A stretch of DNA of 10,883 nucleotides from NCBI GenBank assembly GCA_003525885.1, contig DQIG01000305.1, positions 931-11,813 on the forward strand, in the 5' to 3' direction. The DNA comes from Stenotrophomonas sp. Lineage in GTDB: Bacteria; Pseudomonadota; Gammaproteobacteria; Xanthomonadales; Xanthomonadaceae. Made by a program: the position numbers and the translations under genes. Shown here piece after piece: positions 1-6,812 of the stretch. The notes beneath the pieces were generated by a model. That model searched no databases. It saw only the letters and a list, made by a program, of their open reading frames with translations, and was not told the DNA's origin. The first letter of the stretch is position 1, and each line of letters opens with the position of its first letter.

Positions 1-1231
1 CTTCCGGCTTGGAGTCGATCTCCATGCGCAGGCGCGAGGCCGCCTCGTCCATCAGATCGATGGCCTTGTCCGGCAGCTGGCGGTCGGTGATGTAGCGATT
101 GGACAGCGTCGCAGCGGCCACGATGGCCGGGTCGGTGATCTCCACCCCGTGGTGCACCGCGTACTTTTCCTTCAGCCCGCGCAGGATCGCGATGGTGTCC
201 TCCACCGACGGTTCGCCGACAAACACCTTCTGGAAGCGGCGCTCCAGCGCAGCATCCTTCTCGATGTACTTGCGGTACTCGTCCAGCGTGGTGGCGCCCA
301 CGCAGTGCAGTTCGCCACGTGCCAGCGCCGGCTTGAGCATGTTGCCCGCATCCATCGCGCCATCGGCCTTGCCGGCGCCGACCATGGTGTGCAGCTCGTC
401 GATGAACAGGATGATCTGCCCTTCGCTCTTGGCCAGGTCGTTGAGCACGCCCTTCAGGCGTTCCTCGAATTCACCGCGGAACTTGGCGCCGGCAATCAAC
501 GCGCCCATGTCCAGCGACAGCACGCGCTTGCCGCGCAGGCCCTCGGGCACTTCGTCGTTGATGATGCGCTGGGCCAGGCCCTCCACGATCGCGGTCTTGC
601 CCACGCCGGGTTCGCCGATCAGCACCGGGTTGTTCTTGGTCCGGCGCTGCAGCACCTGGATGGTGCGGCGGATCTCCTCGTCACGGCCGATCACCGGATC
701 GAGCTTGCCGCTCTCAGCACGCGCAGTCAGGTCGATGGTGTACTTCTCCAGCGCCTGCCGCTGTTCCTCCGCATTCTCCGACTGCACGTTCTCGCCGCCA
801 CGCAGCTTGTCGATCGCAGCCTGCAGGCGGGTCTTGTCGGCACCGGCGGCGCGCAGCGCCATGCCCAACGTGCCGCTGTCTTCCAGCGCCGCGAGCACGA
901 ACCACTCGCTGGCAATGAAGGCGTCGCCGTTCTGCTGGGCCAGCTTGTCGGTCTGGTTCAGCAGGCGTCCCAGGTCATTGCCCATCGAGACGTTGCCGGC
1001 CTGGCCGGACACCTTGGGCAGTGCATCCAGCGCCTCGGCCAGGCGCTCGCGCAGTACCGGCACGTTCACCCCGGCCTGGGCCAGCAGCGGGCGCGTGCTG
1101 CCGCCCTGCTGATCCAGCAGCGCGCTGAACAGGTGAATAGGTTCGATGATGCTGTTGTCGCGGCCCACGGCCAGCGACTGTGCGTCTGCCAGCGCCTGCT
1201 GGAAACGCGAGGTGAGCTTGTCCATCCGCAT
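1..1231 (-). CDS. clpB: ClpB disaggregase, N-terminal 410 codons (runs off left edge)
   Basis: ClpB is an ATP-driven cytoplasmic chaperone of the Hsp100/AAA+ family. As a hexamer working with DnaK/DnaJ/GrpE it threads proteins out of aggregates. The visible 410 residues contain the N-terminal substrate domain (about 1-145) and most of the first ATPase domain. Walker A reads GEPGVGKT with its lysine at residue 212, and Walker B reads LFIDEL with its glutamate at 279; both positions match E. coli ClpB. The window ends near the start of the coiled-coil middle domain, so the second ATPase domain lies outside. I chose the ATG at 1231 (protein begins MRMDKLTSRF, like E. coli MRLDRLTNKF) because a GAGG ribosome site lies 7 bases upstream. 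The ATG at 1244 is in another frame. Translation here is read directly from the complementary strand. A sigma-32-like promoter lies just upstream. Confidence 0.97.
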   Translation of the reverse strand, partial: MRMDKLTSRFQQALADAQSLAVGRDNSIIEPIHLFSALLDQQGGSTRPLLAQAGVNVPVLRERLAEALDALPKVSGQAGNVSMGNDLGRLLNQTDKLAQQNGDAFIASEWFVLAALEDSGTLGMALRAAGADKTRLQAAIDKLRGGENVQSENAEEQRQALEKYTIDLTARAESGKLDPVIGRDEEIRRTIQVLQRRTKNNPVLIGEPGVGKTAIVEGLAQRIINDEVPEGLRGKRVLSLDMGALIAGAKFRGEFEERLKGVLNDLAKSEGQIILFIDELHTMVGAGKADGAMDAGNMLKPALARGELHCVGATTLDEYRKYIEKDAALERRFQKVFVGEPSVEDTIAILRGLKEKYAVHHGVEITDPAIVAAATLSNRYITDRQLPDKAIDLMDEAASRLRMEIDSKPE

Positions 1232-1281
1232 TGCGAAACCTCATCGGTCATCAGGGCCGGCCCGCGCCGGCGATGCTGGAA

Positions 1282-1309
1282 AGATGCGGTTGCCCCACCC
1301 AGTTTCAAG
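1282..1309 (-). promoter_or_regulatory. Heat-shock (sigma-32 type) promoter of clpB
   Basis: On the minus strand the sequence reads CCCTTGAAA, then 13 bases, then CCGCATCT. The -35 core CTTGAAA is at 1303-1309 and the -10 at 1282-1289. The E. coli sigma-32 consensus is CTTGAAA, 13-15 bases, CCCCATNT, so only one -10 base differs. Transcription would start near 1275, giving a leader of roughly 45 bases before the clpB ATG at 1231. clpB is a classic sigma-32 gene. The -35 lies within a 6-bp inverted repeat, CCACCC (N8) GGGTGG, at 1295-1314. Confidence 0.8.
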
Positions 1310-1412
1310 GGTGGCTGCGACTGCACCCCGAGGCCAGTCAGCCTGTGGCCAGCATGCCGGAGCGGGTGTGGTCGGCGCGTTGATCCCGATCAGTTCCTCG
1401 TGGCGGACGGGC

Positions 1413-2234
1413 TCAGCGGGTGATCGCGCTGCGGATCGCCCGCAGTTGCTGCTTGACCGCCCGCGCCTGCGCGGCGTCCATGCGCAGCAGGGCCTTCTGC
1501 CCGATCGAGCGCGACTGCAGGGCGGGATCGACAAAGCGATAGCGGCCGCGTTCATCGCGCTGTACTGCCGGTGCCTGATCCAGTTCCGGGGTGTCCAGCA
1601 GATGGTCGATCACCACCACCAGACGGTCGTTGAAGTAGCCCTCGGGCCGGCCCAGGTCGACGTAGGCCTGCTGGATCAACGGATAGAAGCGCTTGTAGGT
1701 GGCCGCCGTTGCCGCCGGGTCGAGCGCGGTAAATGCCTGCACGTAGGGCGCATAGCGCGCCGCGTTGCTTGCGGCGATGCGTTCCCCGCCCTCGCCAGGC
1801 TCAACCTGAAGGTTGCCCGGCAGCGGCCGCGCGGCCAGCACGGTCGGCGGCACACTGGGCTTGTCCAGGTTGTCGACCTGGGTGACCAGACGCTGGATCA
1901 GATGATCCCGCAGCAGCAGGGTCAGCGGGCCCTCGCCCTGGAACAGCTGGCTCAGTGCGCCCCAGGCCGTGGCATCGCTGTCGGCCAGCTTCGGCAGCGC
2001 CGGGTCGGCCGCGGCCTCGGTATCCAGTGGATGCCTGATCGGCGGTGGTGCTTGCGCGGATTCTGCGGCCGCCTGCGGTTGCGGCGGTGCGCTGGTACTG
2101 GCGGGGGTTGATTGCACCGGCACCGAAACACCGTCTGCCAGGCTTTTCAGCTGATCGCGGAACAACCAACCACCCGTGCCACCGATCACCACCACGCCCA
2201 ACACCCAAGGCCATACCGCCTTTCCACTCTGCAT
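1413..2234 (-). CDS. DUF3014 domain protein, single-pass membrane anchored
   Basis: This 273-residue protein has no established function. It begins with a short cytoplasmic stretch and one hydrophobic segment (about residues 7-25, AVWPWVLGVVVIGG...). A Pro/Ala/Gln-rich linker follows (about 40-68), then a soluble domain (about 75-265) that probably faces the periplasm. The segment YKRFYPLIQQAYVDLG (180-195) followed by GYFNDRLV is typical, from memory, of the DUF3014 family. The ATG at 2234 was chosen because GAGGT at 2243-2247 sits 8 bases upstream and the hydrophobic segment then starts near the N-terminus. The frame stays open to 2405, but that extension would run through the promoter region and ribosome site of the divergent GST gene. 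It lies upstream of clpB in the same direction with a 181-base gap; clpB has its own promoter, so co-transcription is optional. The family call is good; the role is unknown. Confidence 0.85.
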   Translation of the reverse strand: MQSGKAVWPWVLGVVVIGGTGGWLFRDQLKSLADGVSVPVQSTPASTSAPPQPQAAAESAQAPPPIRHPLDTEAAADPALPKLADSDATAWGALSQLFQGEGPLTLLLRDHLIQRLVTQVDNLDKPSVPPTVLAARPLPGNLQVEPGEGGERIAASNAARYAPYVQAFTALDPAATAATYKRFYPLIQQAYVDLGRPEGYFNDRLVVVIDHLLDTPELDQAPAVQRDERGRYRFVDPALQSRSIGQKALLRMDAAQARAVKQQLRAIRSAITR

Positions 2235-2403
2235 GATGCAGCACCTCGTTTCACACGCATGGAGAAGGTGTGACCCCACCGATTCCAACGGGTTCCCCAC
2301 TTGTTCCGCTGCCGTTCGGGTTGAGGCCTGCAGGAAGGCCGCGCTCACACTTGCTTTGCATGCCGCGCGCGAGGCTGTGGCCTTGTTCTGTGGAGGCACT
2401 GCC

Positions 2404-3114
2404 ATGCAGTACGCGCTGTTCTACTGGACCGGCATCCAGGGCCGTGGGGAGTTCGTGCGGCTGGCGCTGGAAGATGCCGGTGCCGACTACATCGACATGG
2501 CGCGGGTGCACGGCGATGCCGTGATGCAGCCGTTCCTGGATGGCAACAGCGAGGGCGCGCAGCCCTTCGCCCCTCCATTCCTGAAGGCGGGCCGCCAGGT
2601 CATCGCGCAGGTCGCGGCGATCCTGGATTTCCTCGGCCCGACCTTGGACCTGGTGCCGCAGGCAGCCTCTCGCCGGATGCAGGCGCTGCAACTGCAGCTG
2701 ACCATCGCCGATCTGGTGGCCGAGGTGCATGACACCCACCATCCGATCGCTGCATCCAAGTACTACGAAGAGCAGAAGACCGAAGCCAAGGCACGGGCCG
2801 CCTCCCTGCGTGGCGAACGGCTGCCGAAGTTCCTCGGCTATTTCGAGCAGGTGCTGGCCGCCAACGGTGGCCGCCATGCACTGCGCGAGCATTCCTACGT
2901 GGATCTGTCGCTGTTCCAGCTGCTGAGTGGGCTGGACTACATGTTCCCGCGCCGCATGCAGGCGCTCGGCCCCACCCTGCCCCTGCTGCGCGCGCTGCAG
3001 GAGCGGGTGGCGAAGCGGCCGAACATCGCCGCCTACCTGCGCTCGGAACGGCGTCTGGCGTTCAACACCAATGGCATCTTCCGCCACTACCCGGAGCTGG
3101 ATGGGGAGCGGTAG
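2404..3114 (+). CDS. Glutathione S-transferase family protein (sigma-like fold)
   Basis: This 236-residue soluble protein has the two-domain GST layout: a thioredoxin-like N-terminal domain (about 1-80) and a helical C-terminal domain (about 85-220). The start MQYALFYWTGIQGRGEFVRL resembles sigma/alpha/mu-class enzymes, with Tyr7 at the position of their catalytic tyrosine. The pair Pro57-Pro58 (FAPPFL) supplies the cis-proline of the glutathione site. The usual Gln/Glu-Ser pair that grips the glutamyl end of glutathione is Gln69-Val70 here (IAQVAAI), so the site may be altered. SYVDLSLF (164-171) fits the N-capping box of helix 6. The ATG at 2404 has GGAGG at 2392-2396, 7 bases upstream; the in-frame extension to 2176 overlaps the divergent DUF3014 gene and is rejected. 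The stop TAG is part of the GTAG head of a SMAG repeat. The substrate cannot be told; detoxification is inferred from the family. Confidence 0.85.
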   Translation: MQYALFYWTGIQGRGEFVRLALEDAGADYIDMARVHGDAVMQPFLDGNSEGAQPFAPPFLKAGRQVIAQVAAILDFLGPTLDLVPQAASRRMQALQLQLTIADLVAEVHDTHHPIAASKYYEEQKTEAKARAASLRGERLPKFLGYFEQVLAANGGRHALREHSYVDLSLFQLLSGLDYMFPRRMQALGPTLPLLRALQERVAKRPNIAAYLRSERRLAFNTNGIFRHYPELDGER

Positions 3115-3186
3115 TGCCGGCCGCTGGCCGGCAACCGCACGATGCGTCCGAGGTCCGTGAGCATGCCGGCCAGCGGCCGGCACTAT
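3111..3186. repeat. Head-to-head pair of SMAG/REP palindromes
   Basis: The first unit is GTAG (3111-3114) followed by TGCCGGCC-GCT-GGCCGGCA (3115-3133), an 8-bp stem with a 3-base loop. The second is TGCCGGCC-AGC-GGCCGGCA (3164-3182) followed by CTAT, the reverse of a slightly decayed GTAG. Positions 3112-3133 and 3164-3185 are perfect reverse complements over 22 bases, with 30 bases between, so the pair can also fold into one long hairpin. This matches, from memory, the GTAG-type REP sequences (SMAG) abundant in Stenotrophomonas maltophilia. It fills the space between the convergent GST and permease genes and could act as a two-way terminator or 3' RNA stabiliser. It also contributes the GST stop codon. 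Confidence 0.85.
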
Positions 3187-3193
3187 CGTGTGG

Positions 3194-4798
3194 TCAGCTG
3201 TTCTCACCCAACGGCTTCACCGGCTGCTTCTGCAACGACAGCAACCCCAGCAGCAACGCCAGAGCCACATAGGCACCGGCGAACTGCAAGCTGATGATGC
3301 GCGCCAGGCCATCCAGGTCCCACGGCAGGTAGATGCCGCCGCGCGGGTCCACCGAGTGGATCAGGCCGAACAGGGTCAGCACCGCCGCCACCAGCAGGAA
3401 GCCACAGGCACGGCGCAGGCGGCCATCGACCATCGCCGCCACCGCCGAAATCCACAGCATCGAGGTGATGATGAAGCCGTTGCCGAGGGTGAAGATCACC
3501 GCCAACTCAGGCAGGCCATGGCCGTCGAGCTTGGTCAGCAACTGCGGCAGCTGGTCCGGTGCGATCCAGCCTGGTGCCTTGATCGCCAGCAGGTAGGCCA
3601 CCGACGGCAGGAAACCGAACACCATCGCGCCAGTATGGTGGCGCGGCGTCGCCTGGAACGCCTGGGTGGTGATGTCGATGGCCACGTACACGATGATCGG
3701 TGCCAGCACCGCCAGCGGCAGCCATTGCACCAGCCCGGAGATGATGCCGAGCATGCCACCAATGCCGACGAACAGGCCGGTCAGCAGTGTGTAGCCGCTG
3801 CGCGCGCCCATGTGCTTGTAGGCGGGCTGGCCGATGTACGGCGTCGTCTGCGCCACGCCACCACAGATACCAGCCACCAGCGTGGCTACCGCTTCCACCA
3901 GCAGGATGTCGCGGGTGCGGTAGTCATCACCGGCCGCGCGTGCGCTTTCAGACACGTTGATGCCGCCGACCACCATCAGCAGCCCGAACGGCAGCAGCAG
4001 CGGCAGGTAGGTCATCGCGGTAGGCAGGCCGTCGAGGAAGCCCAGCGTCGGCAGCGGCAGCACCACCTGCGGCGGCACCCACTCCGGCACATGGAAACCG
4101 GGCGCGCCCAGCCCGGCCAGTCCAAGGCCGTAATACAGCACGGTGCCGAACACGAAGGCCAGCAGCACGCCCGGGCCACGCACCGGCAGCTTGCCCTTGG
4201 CGATCAACACATACAGCAGCAGGCCCAGCGTAGTGAAGCCGACCAGCGGCGAGCGCAGCGTTTCCAGCAACGGCAGCAGGCCCATCAGCACCAGCGCGAT
4301 GCCCGCGATGGAACCCAGCAGCGCGGCACGCGGCAACGCGCGGGTGACCGCTTCACCGAAGAACGACAGCACGAACTTGAGCACGCCCATGATGACCAGC
4401 GCAGCCATGCCCAGCTGCCAGGTGGCGATGCCCGCCGCGTGCGGGTCCATGCCCTGCTGCTTGAACGCGACGAAGGCCGGGCCGAGCACCAGCAGCGCCA
4501 TACCGATGCTGGTCGGTGCATCCAGGCCGAGCGGCATGGCGGTGACGTCGTCGCGGCCGGTACGTGCGGCCAGCCGGCGCGCCATCAGGGTGTACAGCAG
4601 GTTGCCGACCAGCACGCCGAAGGCCGTGCCGGGGAACATGCGGCCGAACACTACGTCGGCGGGGAACTGGAAGATCCCGACCAGGGCCATGGCGATGAAG
4701 CCGAGGATGGAGAGGTTGTCGACGACCAGGCCGAAGAAGCCGTTGAAGTCGCCGGCGACGAACCAGCGGCGCGGTGCGGCGGAAGCGGGAGCGGACAT
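3194..4798 (-). CDS. NCS2-like nucleobase permease family protein (substrate unknown)
   Basis: This 534-residue inner-membrane protein is dominated by hydrophobic helices throughout, as expected for the NCS2 (xanthine/uracil permease) family, whose members import nucleobases with protons. The fingerprint regions are recognisable but divergent. GGINVSESARAAGDDY (about 278-293) should correspond to the helix-8 region with its substrate-binding acid, here probably Glu284. CGGVAQTTPYIGQPAY (about 312-327) should correspond to the helix-10 TTYxEN-type motif, where the usual second acid appears to be missing. GDFNGFFGLVVDN at 16-28 is close to the first helix. I keep the ATG at 4798 as the only sensible start; upstream is pyrimidine-rich (CCCCTTCC) with no Shine-Dalgarno sequence, which is odd. 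It ends 11 bases before a SMAG pair. A weak promoter and a palindrome lie upstream. It could be a hypoxanthine/xanthine-type or an unrelated-substrate branch; sequence alone does not decide. Confidence 0.8.
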   Translation of the reverse strand: MSAPASAAPRRWFVAGDFNGFFGLVVDNLSILGFIAMALVGIFQFPADVVFGRMFPGTAFGVLVGNLLYTLMARRLAARTGRDDVTAMPLGLDAPTSIGMALLVLGPAFVAFKQQGMDPHAAGIATWQLGMAALVIMGVLKFVLSFFGEAVTRALPRAALLGSIAGIALVLMGLLPLLETLRSPLVGFTTLGLLLYVLIAKGKLPVRGPGVLLAFVFGTVLYYGLGLAGLGAPGFHVPEWVPPQVVLPLPTLGFLDGLPTAMTYLPLLLPFGLLMVVGGINVSESARAAGDDYRTRDILLVEAVATLVAGICGGVAQTTPYIGQPAYKHMGARSGYTLLTGLFVGIGGMLGIISGLVQWLPLAVLAPIIVYVAIDITTQAFQATPRHHTGAMVFGFLPSVAYLLAIKAPGWIAPDQLPQLLTKLDGHGLPELAVIFTLGNGFIITSMLWISAVAAMVDGRLRRACGFLLVAAVLTLFGLIHSVDPRGGIYLPWDLDGLARIISLQFAGAYVALALLLGLLSLQKQPVKPLGENS

Positions 4799-4827
4799 GG
4801 AAGGGGCGGTGGGGGTGGGGACCGCCG

Positions 4828-4857
4828 ATGGTAGGCCCAGCGGGGCCGGCGCGCCAA
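4828..4857 (-). promoter_or_regulatory. Possible sigma-70 promoter of the permease gene
   Basis: On the minus strand TTGGCG (4852-4857) and TACCAT (4828-4833) are 18 bases apart, each matching four of six consensus bases. Transcription would begin about 25 bases before the ATG. The -35 touches the palindrome at 4857-4871. This is a weak match in high-GC DNA. Confidence 0.3.
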
Positions 4858-4871
4858 TTCCACGGTGGAAT
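4857..4871. promoter_or_regulatory. Perfect 15-bp palindrome, possible operator
   Basis: ATTCCAC-G-GTGGAAT is a perfect two-fold symmetric site of 7-bp arms around one central base, 58 bases upstream of the permease ATG and directly next to its possible -35 element. A dimeric regulator would fit this geometry. No known regulator motif was recognised. Confidence 0.4.
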
Positions 4872-4919
4872 GATGGGTTCCAGGCATCGGTGGGCCCCTG
4901 ATGGCGGCGGCCTACCGAT

Positions 4920-4960
4920 GGGGTCAGATCCGTTTTCCGCAGGAAAACAGATCTGACCCC
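4920..4960. repeat. Inverted repeat with 19-base arms (GGGGTCAGATC type)
   Basis: The left arm (4920-4938) starts GGGGTCAGATC and continues CGTTTTCC. The right arm (4942-4960) is GGAAAACA followed by GATCTGACCCC. The arms pair except for one C-A mismatch in the middle, around a 3-base loop GCA. It forms a strong hairpin on either strand and contains short T/A runs inside the stem rather than a trailing U tract. I recall this kind of unit as recurring between genes in Stenotrophomonas and Xanthomonas, but could not check. It lies 5 bases from a SMAG unit, downstream of poxB and upstream of the permease promoter, so it may help end poxB transcription. Confidence 0.7.
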
Positions 4961-4965
4961 GGCGT

Positions 4966-4988
4966 TGCCGGCCAGCGGCCGGCACTAC
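4966..4988 (-). repeat. Single SMAG/REP palindrome overlapping the poxB stop
   Basis: Read on the minus strand this is GTAG (4985-4988) followed by TGCCGGCC-GCT-GGCCGGCA (4966-4984). The core is the same 8-bp stem and loop as the first unit of the 3111-3186 pair. The TAG of the GTAG head is the poxB stop codon. Together with the adjacent inverted repeat at 4920-4960 it gives two strong hairpins in a row just after poxB. Confidence 0.85.
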
Positions 4989-6703
4989 TTCTTCAGGAAG
5001 TTGTCCACCAGCAGATGCTTCACGTCGTCGAAGCGGCCATTCAACACCGCCTTGGCCGCGTACAGCGCCGTTCCGGCCACCTGCTTGGCCTCGATCTGCG
5101 GCGGCATCACCAGCTCGGCGCGGCTGGTATGCACGTCCAGCAGCGCCGGGCCGCGCTGCGACAGGAAGTCCAGCACCGCTTCCTCCAGGTCCTCGCTGCG
5201 GGTCACCGTGCGGCCGTGATAACCGATCACTTCGGCCAGGCGGCCAAAGTCCGGGTTCTTCAGGTCGGTGTAGTTGTCCAGCAGGCCCTCCACCTTCTGC
5301 TCCAGCTCGACGAAGTTCAGCGAACCGTTGTTGAACACCACCACCTTGATCGGCAGGTTCTCCTGCACCGCGGTCAGCAGATCACCCAGCAGCATCGCCA
5401 GGCCACCATCGCCGGACAGCGAGATCACCTGCCGGCCGGGGAAGGCCTTCTGCAGGCCCAGCGCCTGCGGCATCGCGTTGGCCATCGTGCCGTGCAGCAG
5501 GCTGGTCAGCGTGCGGCGGCGGCCATTGACGCGGACATGCCGCAGCACCCACACCATCGGCGAGCCGCCGTCTGCGGTGAACAGCGCATCGTCGCTGGCA
5601 TGCTTCGACAGCAGCGCGGTCAGGTGCTGCGGATGGATCAACTCGCCTTCACCCGGCTGTTCTTCCTGCTCGCGCTTCCTCAGCGCCTTGTCGCGGCGCT
5701 CGATGCACTCGTCCAGGAAACTGCTGTCCTCACGCGGCGGCAGCATCGGCAGCAAGGCATCCAGCGTCGGTGCGATATCACCGACCACGCCGAGGTTCAC
5801 CGGGTGGCGTCGGCCAAGGTGGCTGCCATCGCGGTCGACCTGGATGATCGTGGCCTTGTCCGGGTAGAACTGGCCCCAGGCGAAATCGGCGCCAAGCAGC
5901 AGCAGCGTGTCGCACTCCATCAGTGTGTGGAAGCCGGACTCGATGCCGAAGATGCCGGTCATGCCCATGTTGTACGGGTTGTCCGGCTCGACAAAGTCCT
6001 TGGCGCGCGAGGTGTGCGCGATCGGTGCCTGCAGGCGTCGGGCCAGTTCCAGCAGCTGCGCGTGCGCGCCCTGGCAACCAGCGCCGGCATAGACACCGAT
6101 GCGCTTGCCCTGCCCCAGCAGCTCAGCGATGCGCTGCAGTTCGGCGTCGGAAGGACGCAGCACCGGCTGGGTGTAGTGCACCGAGAACGGCACATCATGC
6201 TTCACCTCGGCCTGGCTGATATCAGCCGGCAGGATCACCACCGCCACACCGCGACGGCTGATCGCCGCCTGGCAGGCCAGGGTGACAACGCGCCGGGCCT
6301 GCTCGGCGCTGTGCACCTGCTCGCAGAACACCGAACAACTCGCGTACACCGCCTTGAAGTCCACTTCCTGCGGGAATTCCATGCCCAGCTCGCTGGTCAC
6401 CACCTGGCTGGCGATCAGCACCATTGGCGCACGGTTGCGATTGCTCTCGAAAACGCCGTTGATGAAGTGCAGGCTGCCGGGGCCACAGGAACCGGCGCAG
6501 GCGGTCAGCTCGCCGCTGACCAGCGAATCGGCGCCGGCGGCAAAGGCTGCTACTTCCTCATGCCGTACGTGCACCCAGGCGATCTCACTGCCATGCATCG
6601 CATCGGTCACATGATTGAGCGTATCGCCCACGATGCCGTAGCAACGGCGGACACCGGCCTGCTGCAGGGCGTCCACCACGATTTCGGCCACGCGCTTGCT
6701 CAT
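4985..6703 (-). CDS. poxB: Pyruvate dehydrogenase (quinone) / pyruvate oxidase
   Basis: PoxB oxidatively decarboxylates pyruvate to acetate and CO2 and passes the electrons to ubiquinone at the inner membrane, using thiamine diphosphate and FAD. From the chosen start it has 572 residues, the length of E. coli PoxB. RHEEVAAFAAGA (47-58) carries the conserved glutamate that activates thiamine. GSCGPGSLHFINGVF (71-85) belongs to the thiamine-enzyme core. GDGG (431-434) to NN (458-459) is the thiamine diphosphate motif. The C-terminus (MPPQIEAKQVAGTALY... to VDNFLKK) parallels the lipid-activated membrane-binding tail of E. coli PoxB. An ATG three codons earlier (6712) touches the GAGG directly, so 6703, with 9 bases of spacing, is preferred. 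Upstream, CTAGCCT (6734-6740, minus strand) resembles a sigma-S -10; E. coli poxB depends on RpoS, but this is only suggestive here. Confidence 0.95.
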   Translation of the reverse strand: MSKRVAEIVVDALQQAGVRRCYGIVGDTLNHVTDAMHGSEIAWVHVRHEEVAAFAAGADSLVSGELTACAGSCGPGSLHFINGVFESNRNRAPMVLIASQVVTSELGMEFPQEVDFKAVYASCSVFCEQVHSAEQARRVVTLACQAAISRRGVAVVILPADISQAEVKHDVPFSVHYTQPVLRPSDAELQRIAELLGQGKRIGVYAGAGCQGAHAQLLELARRLQAPIAHTSRAKDFVEPDNPYNMGMTGIFGIESGFHTLMECDTLLLLGADFAWGQFYPDKATIIQVDRDGSHLGRRHPVNLGVVGDIAPTLDALLPMLPPREDSSFLDECIERRDKALRKREQEEQPGEGELIHPQHLTALLSKHASDDALFTADGGSPMVWVLRHVRVNGRRRTLTSLLHGTMANAMPQALGLQKAFPGRQVISLSGDGGLAMLLGDLLTAVQENLPIKVVVFNNGSLNFVELEQKVEGLLDNYTDLKNPDFGRLAEVIGYHGRTVTRSEDLEEAVLDFLSQRGPALLDVHTSRAELVMPPQIEAKQVAGTALYAAKAVLNGRFDDVKHLLVDNFLKK

Positions 6704-6712
6704 CGGATACAT

Positions 6713-6716
6713 CCTC
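6713..6716 (-). promoter_or_regulatory. Ribosome binding site deciding the poxB start
   Basis: GAGG on the minus strand abuts the ATG at 6712 with no spacing but lies 9 bases from the ATG at 6703. Normal spacing therefore favours 6703. Confidence 0.6.
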
Positions 6717-6812
6717 GAACGGGGGAACGTCCGAGGCTAGACCCGAGGAAGTGATGCCTCCGTGGGCACGTTGCCCGTCGCCTCGATGTGCAAACTGCGG
6801 GTAGACGTCTCG

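Noticed and set aside
149..1423. Plus-strand open frame of 424 codons opposite clpB
   Set aside because: It is the antisense of clpB, whose Walker motifs and residue numbering match E. coli exactly.
2251..2273. TCACAC (N11) GTGTGA inverted repeat between the DUF3014 and GST genes, also containing a four-codon frame ATG GAG AAG GTG TGA at 2258
   Set aside because: The arms are inverted relative to a CRP-type site (TGTGA...TCACA), only 6 bp long, and the tiny frame has no ribosome site; chance is likely.
3111..3186. CRISPR-like repeat pair
   Set aside because: Only two units, in opposite orientation, each self-complementary; this is a REP pair, not a CRISPR array.
3188..4834. Plus-strand open frame of 548 codons opposite the permease
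   Set aside because: Its translation is Gln/His/Arg-rich with no domain logic, typical of the antisense of a high-GC membrane-protein gene. The minus-strand product is a clear transporter.
4901..6754. Plus-strand open frame of 617 codons opposite poxB
   Set aside because: Longer than poxB but composed of Gln/His/Arg/Ala-rich shadow sequence, while the minus strand encodes an unmistakable PoxB over its whole length.
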